Shown here: positions 6,169 to 7,862 of the stretch, in pieces | Layout: every line of letters starts with the position of its first letter | Numbering within the stretch: position 1 is the stretch's first letter | Assembly: GCA_003135575.1 (NCBI GenBank) | Contig: PLCG01000068.1 | Span: 13,990 to 21,851 of the forward strand | Length of the DNA stretch: 7,862 nucleotides | From: Nitrososphaerota archaeon | Lineage (GTDB): Archaea > Thermoproteota > Nitrososphaeria > Nitrososphaerales > Gagatemarchaeaceae | Reading direction: 5' to 3' | Position numbers and translations under genes: made by a program | Notes under the pieces: model-generated | What the model saw: only the letters and a program-made list of their open reading frames with translations | What the model was told of the DNA's origin: nothing | Database searches by the model: none

Positions 6169-6213
6169 TGGTTTCCGCCGAGGCTCCAAGTCAATTAAAA
6201 CATTCATCTGGGC
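6169..6213. promoter_or_regulatory. Divergent promoter region with one AT-rich TATA-like element
   Basis: This 45-nt gap separates the exporter ATPase start (minus) from the aminotransferase start (plus). Its only AT-rich stretch is TCAATTAAAA at 6191-6200. Read on the minus strand it is TTTTAATTGA, centred about 28 nt before the GTG of the ATPase, which fits an archaeal TATA box with leaderless initiation. Read on the plus strand the same bases are centred about 18 nt before ATG 6214 and 36 nt before an in-frame GTG at 6232. Use in both directions is inferred. Confidence 0.5.
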
Positions 6214-7422
6214 ATGGGCCAAGGCCAACGCGTGAAAGCGCCAAGGCCGCCAATCGCGAAGGCGCGTGAGCGCGTCTCCCCACGGGTGAAGCTGTTCGCG
6301 GACTCTGTTATCCGGGAGATGACGAGGCTGGCAGCTGTCCACGGGGCCATCAACATGGCCCAAGGATACCCGGACTTTCCAGCGCCCTCGGCCCTCAAGG
6401 CGGCTGCGGCCCGCGCTGTGAAGGAGGACTACAACCAGTACGAGATAACCTGGGGGTCGACGGAGTTGAGGGCCGCGATAGCGGACAAGGCGCGCCGGTT
6501 CAACGGCATCGAGGCCACGGGCGAGGACAACGTCACGGTGACCTGCGGCGCCACTGAAGCGATGGTCGCGACGATGCTCGCGCTGACGGACTCGAGCGAC
6601 GAGGTGATAGTCCCCGAGCCGTTCTACGAATGCTACATCCCCGCAACAATCATCTCTGGCGCGAGGGTGCGGCACGTAGCGCTCAGGGAGCCCGACTATG
6701 GGTTCGACGAGGAGGAGCTGAAGCGCGCCTTCAGCCGCAAGCCAAAGGCAATCATAGTCAACACCCCCAACAACCCCACCGGGAGAGTCTTCTCTCGTAG
6801 CGAGCTGAAGGTCATCTCAGACCTCTGCTCCGACTATAGAGTCCTCGCGATAACCGACGAGATCTACGAGCAGATTGTATACGACGGACAGAGACACGTG
6901 AGCCTCGCGACGCTCGGGGACATGGCGGACTCGACCGTGACCATCTCCGGCGCGTCGAAGACCTACAGCGTGACCGGGTGGAGGATCGGCTACACCGTGG
7001 CGGACAAGGGGCTCACCGAGGCGATAAGGAAGGTGCACGATTTCCTGACGGTCTGCGCCCCCTCGCCTCTCCAGAAGGCGGCGCTGGTCGGTTTTGGCAT
7101 GGACGAATCCTACTACACGAAGCTCACGCAGAGCTACACGAGGAAGCGCGACTACCTCTTGAAGTCCCTCGAGTCGATGGGGTACCGTTGCCTGAAGCCG
7201 CAGGGCGCGTACTACATTCTCGCCGACTTTAGCGCCGTCTGGAAGGGTGACGACGTCAGGTTCGCGGATCACATGGTCAAGGACGGCGGCGTCGCGACGG
7301 TCCCCGCCTCGAGCTTCTTCGCGACCCCGGGCCTGGGGAAGAAGAAGGTCAGGCTCGCGTTCCCCAAGCAGGACACGACCCTGAGGGAGGCCGTCGAGAG
7401 GATGCGGAAGAGGACAGGCTGA
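6214..7422 (+). CDS. PLP-dependent class I/II aminotransferase
   Basis: This 402-residue fold-type I aminotransferase transfers an amino group between an amino acid and a 2-oxo acid, using pyridoxal phosphate in the cytoplasm. Lys249 in SGASKTYSVTGWRIGY is the cofactor Schiff-base lysine, with Arg257 as a phosphate ligand. TCGATEA (110-116) is the phosphate-binding turn, NTPNNPTG (183-190) holds the conserved Asn187, DEIY (215-218) supplies the Asp and Tyr that contact the cofactor ring, and Arg380 in VRLAFP should bind the substrate carboxylate. The MAQGYPDFPAP and NQYEITWGSTELR motifs resemble the kynurenine/methionine/aspartate-type aminotransferases; exact substrates cannot be read from sequence. 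The start is uncertain: ATG 6214 gives about 20 residues before the conserved core, while GTG 6232 fits better with a plus-strand promoter in the gap upstream. The methyltransferase gene follows after 2 nt. Confidence 0.93.
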   Translation: MGQGQRVKAPRPPIAKARERVSPRVKLFADSVIREMTRLAAVHGAINMAQGYPDFPAPSALKAAAARAVKEDYNQYEITWGSTELRAAIADKARRFNGIEATGEDNVTVTCGATEAMVATMLALTDSSDEVIVPEPFYECYIPATIISGARVRHVALREPDYGFDEEELKRAFSRKPKAIIVNTPNNPTGRVFSRSELKVISDLCSDYRVLAITDEIYEQIVYDGQRHVSLATLGDMADSTVTISGASKTYSVTGWRIGYTVADKGLTEAIRKVHDFLTVCAPSPLQKAALVGFGMDESYYTKLTQSYTRKRDYLLKSLESMGYRCLKPQGAYYILADFSAVWKGDDVRFADHMVKDGGVATVPASSFFATPGLGKKKVRLAFPKQDTTLREAVERMRKRTG

Positions 7423-7424
7423 AT

Positions 7425-7862
7425 GTGAGCAGTCAGCAGATGAAGCGGGCCCTCTATTCGCAGTTGGTGAGTTACTACGACCGAATCTATTGGTGGAAAG
7501 ACTACTATCAGGAGGTGGACTTCCTGGTCAAGGTTTTCAAGAGACACGACGTCCGAGGAAAGCACGTCCTTGAAGTCGCTTGCGGGACTGGCAACCACTC
7601 AAAAATCCTCGCCGCACGAGGCTATGAGATCACCGGCGTAGACATCAGCGACGACATGCTGAGCATCGCAAGGAGGAAAGTCAAGGACCATGCGAGATTC
7701 CTTCGGGGAGACATGAGAGACCTTGACGCCGTTGTTGACGGGAAGTATGATGCAGCAATCTGCCTCTTCAGCGCAATCTCCTACAACGTGACAGTCTCAG
7801 ACCTGAGACGGACGCTCCAGGGCCTTCATGACCACCTGGGAGCGCGCGGCGTCGTAATATTC
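7425..7862 (+). CDS. Class I SAM-dependent methyltransferase, truncated at the window edge
   Basis: The first 146 residues of a Rossmann-fold methyltransferase are present. Motif I is VLEVACGTGNHS (48-59), which binds S-adenosylmethionine. GVDIS (71-75) supplies the acidic residue for the ribose, GDMRDL (95-100) matches motif III, and KYDAAICLFSAISYN (107-121) matches motif IV. The N-terminal YYDRIYWWKDYYQEVDFL helix resembles small-molecule N-methyltransferases, including those acting on glycine or amino sugars, but the acceptor cannot be inferred. The GTG start at 7425 lies 2 nt after the aminotransferase stop, with GAAGAGG at 7407-7413 as a possible ribosome site; ATG 7440 is an in-frame alternative. 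By hand count about 70% of third codon positions are G or C, below the roughly 85-90% in a sampled stretch of the aminotransferase. The gene continues past 7862. Confidence 0.88.
   Translation, partial: MSSQQMKRALYSQLVSYYDRIYWWKDYYQEVDFLVKVFKRHDVRGKHVLEVACGTGNHSKILAARGYEITGVDISDDMLSIARRKVKDHARFLRGDMRDLDAVVDGKYDAAICLFSAISYNVTVSDLRRTLQGLHDHLGARGVVIF

Noticed and set aside
6169..6675. N-terminal extension of the exporter ATPase frame up to 6675
   Set aside because: It runs antisense through the aminotransferase, has no ATPase-family similarity, and lies upstream of the likely TATA box; the family N-terminus begins at GTG 6168.
1..7862. Mobile elements, CRISPR arrays, tRNA/rRNA genes, or a novel defence or biosynthetic system
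   Set aside because: I saw no transposase, regularly spaced repeats, tRNA-like cloverleaf or unexplained large structure. All sizeable genes belong to recognisable families.

Overview
The window looks like a chromosomal segment of a high-GC archaeon (about 60% G+C by eye). The archaeal call is an inference. It rests on TTTTAA-like TATA elements 25-30 nt before proposed starts with almost no leader, few clear Shine-Dalgarno sites, many GTG/TTG starts, and proteins of an archaeal flavour (an ABC-2 drug/lipid-type exporter and a long-form aldo/keto reductase). The phylum cannot be fixed from this sequence alone.

Layout, left to right. Positions 2-79 (+) are the C-terminal tail of an unidentified gene. 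Positions 164-1078 and 1180-2142 (+) are two adjacent, paralogous HtrA/DegP-type serine proteases, each with one PDZ domain and no signal peptide or membrane anchor. A 23-codon proline-rich ORF of doubtful status lies between them. Running towards them on the minus strand is a block of five genes. In transcription order these are an ABC-2 ATPase (6168-5191), two ABC-2 permeases (5201-4386 and 4383-3550), an aldo/keto reductase (3489-2374) and a 68-residue two-helix membrane protein (2345-2139). The last of these converges on the second protease so tightly that the two stop codons overlap in CTAG. Divergent from the ATPase, on the plus strand, are a PLP-dependent class I aminotransferase (6214-7422) and, 2 nt downstream, a SAM methyltransferase (7425 to the window edge, truncated).

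How the genes work together. The ATPase and two permeases are overlapping or 2 nt apart and should form one heteromeric export complex, with substrate unknown. The reductase and the small membrane protein follow in the same direction but may have their own control: a perfect 12-bp palindrome lies before the reductase, and a TATA-like element at the reductase stop codon precedes the small gene. The aminotransferase and methyltransferase are probably co-transcribed. The only AT-rich stretch in the 45-nt gap between the exporter and aminotransferase starts may serve as promoter for both directions.

I found no mobile element, CRISPR array, tRNA, rRNA or recognisable defence system. The gene content is ordinary archaeal housekeeping or accessory material. 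The points worth a second look are start-site and promoter architecture, the protease pair, and motif variants in the ATPase.
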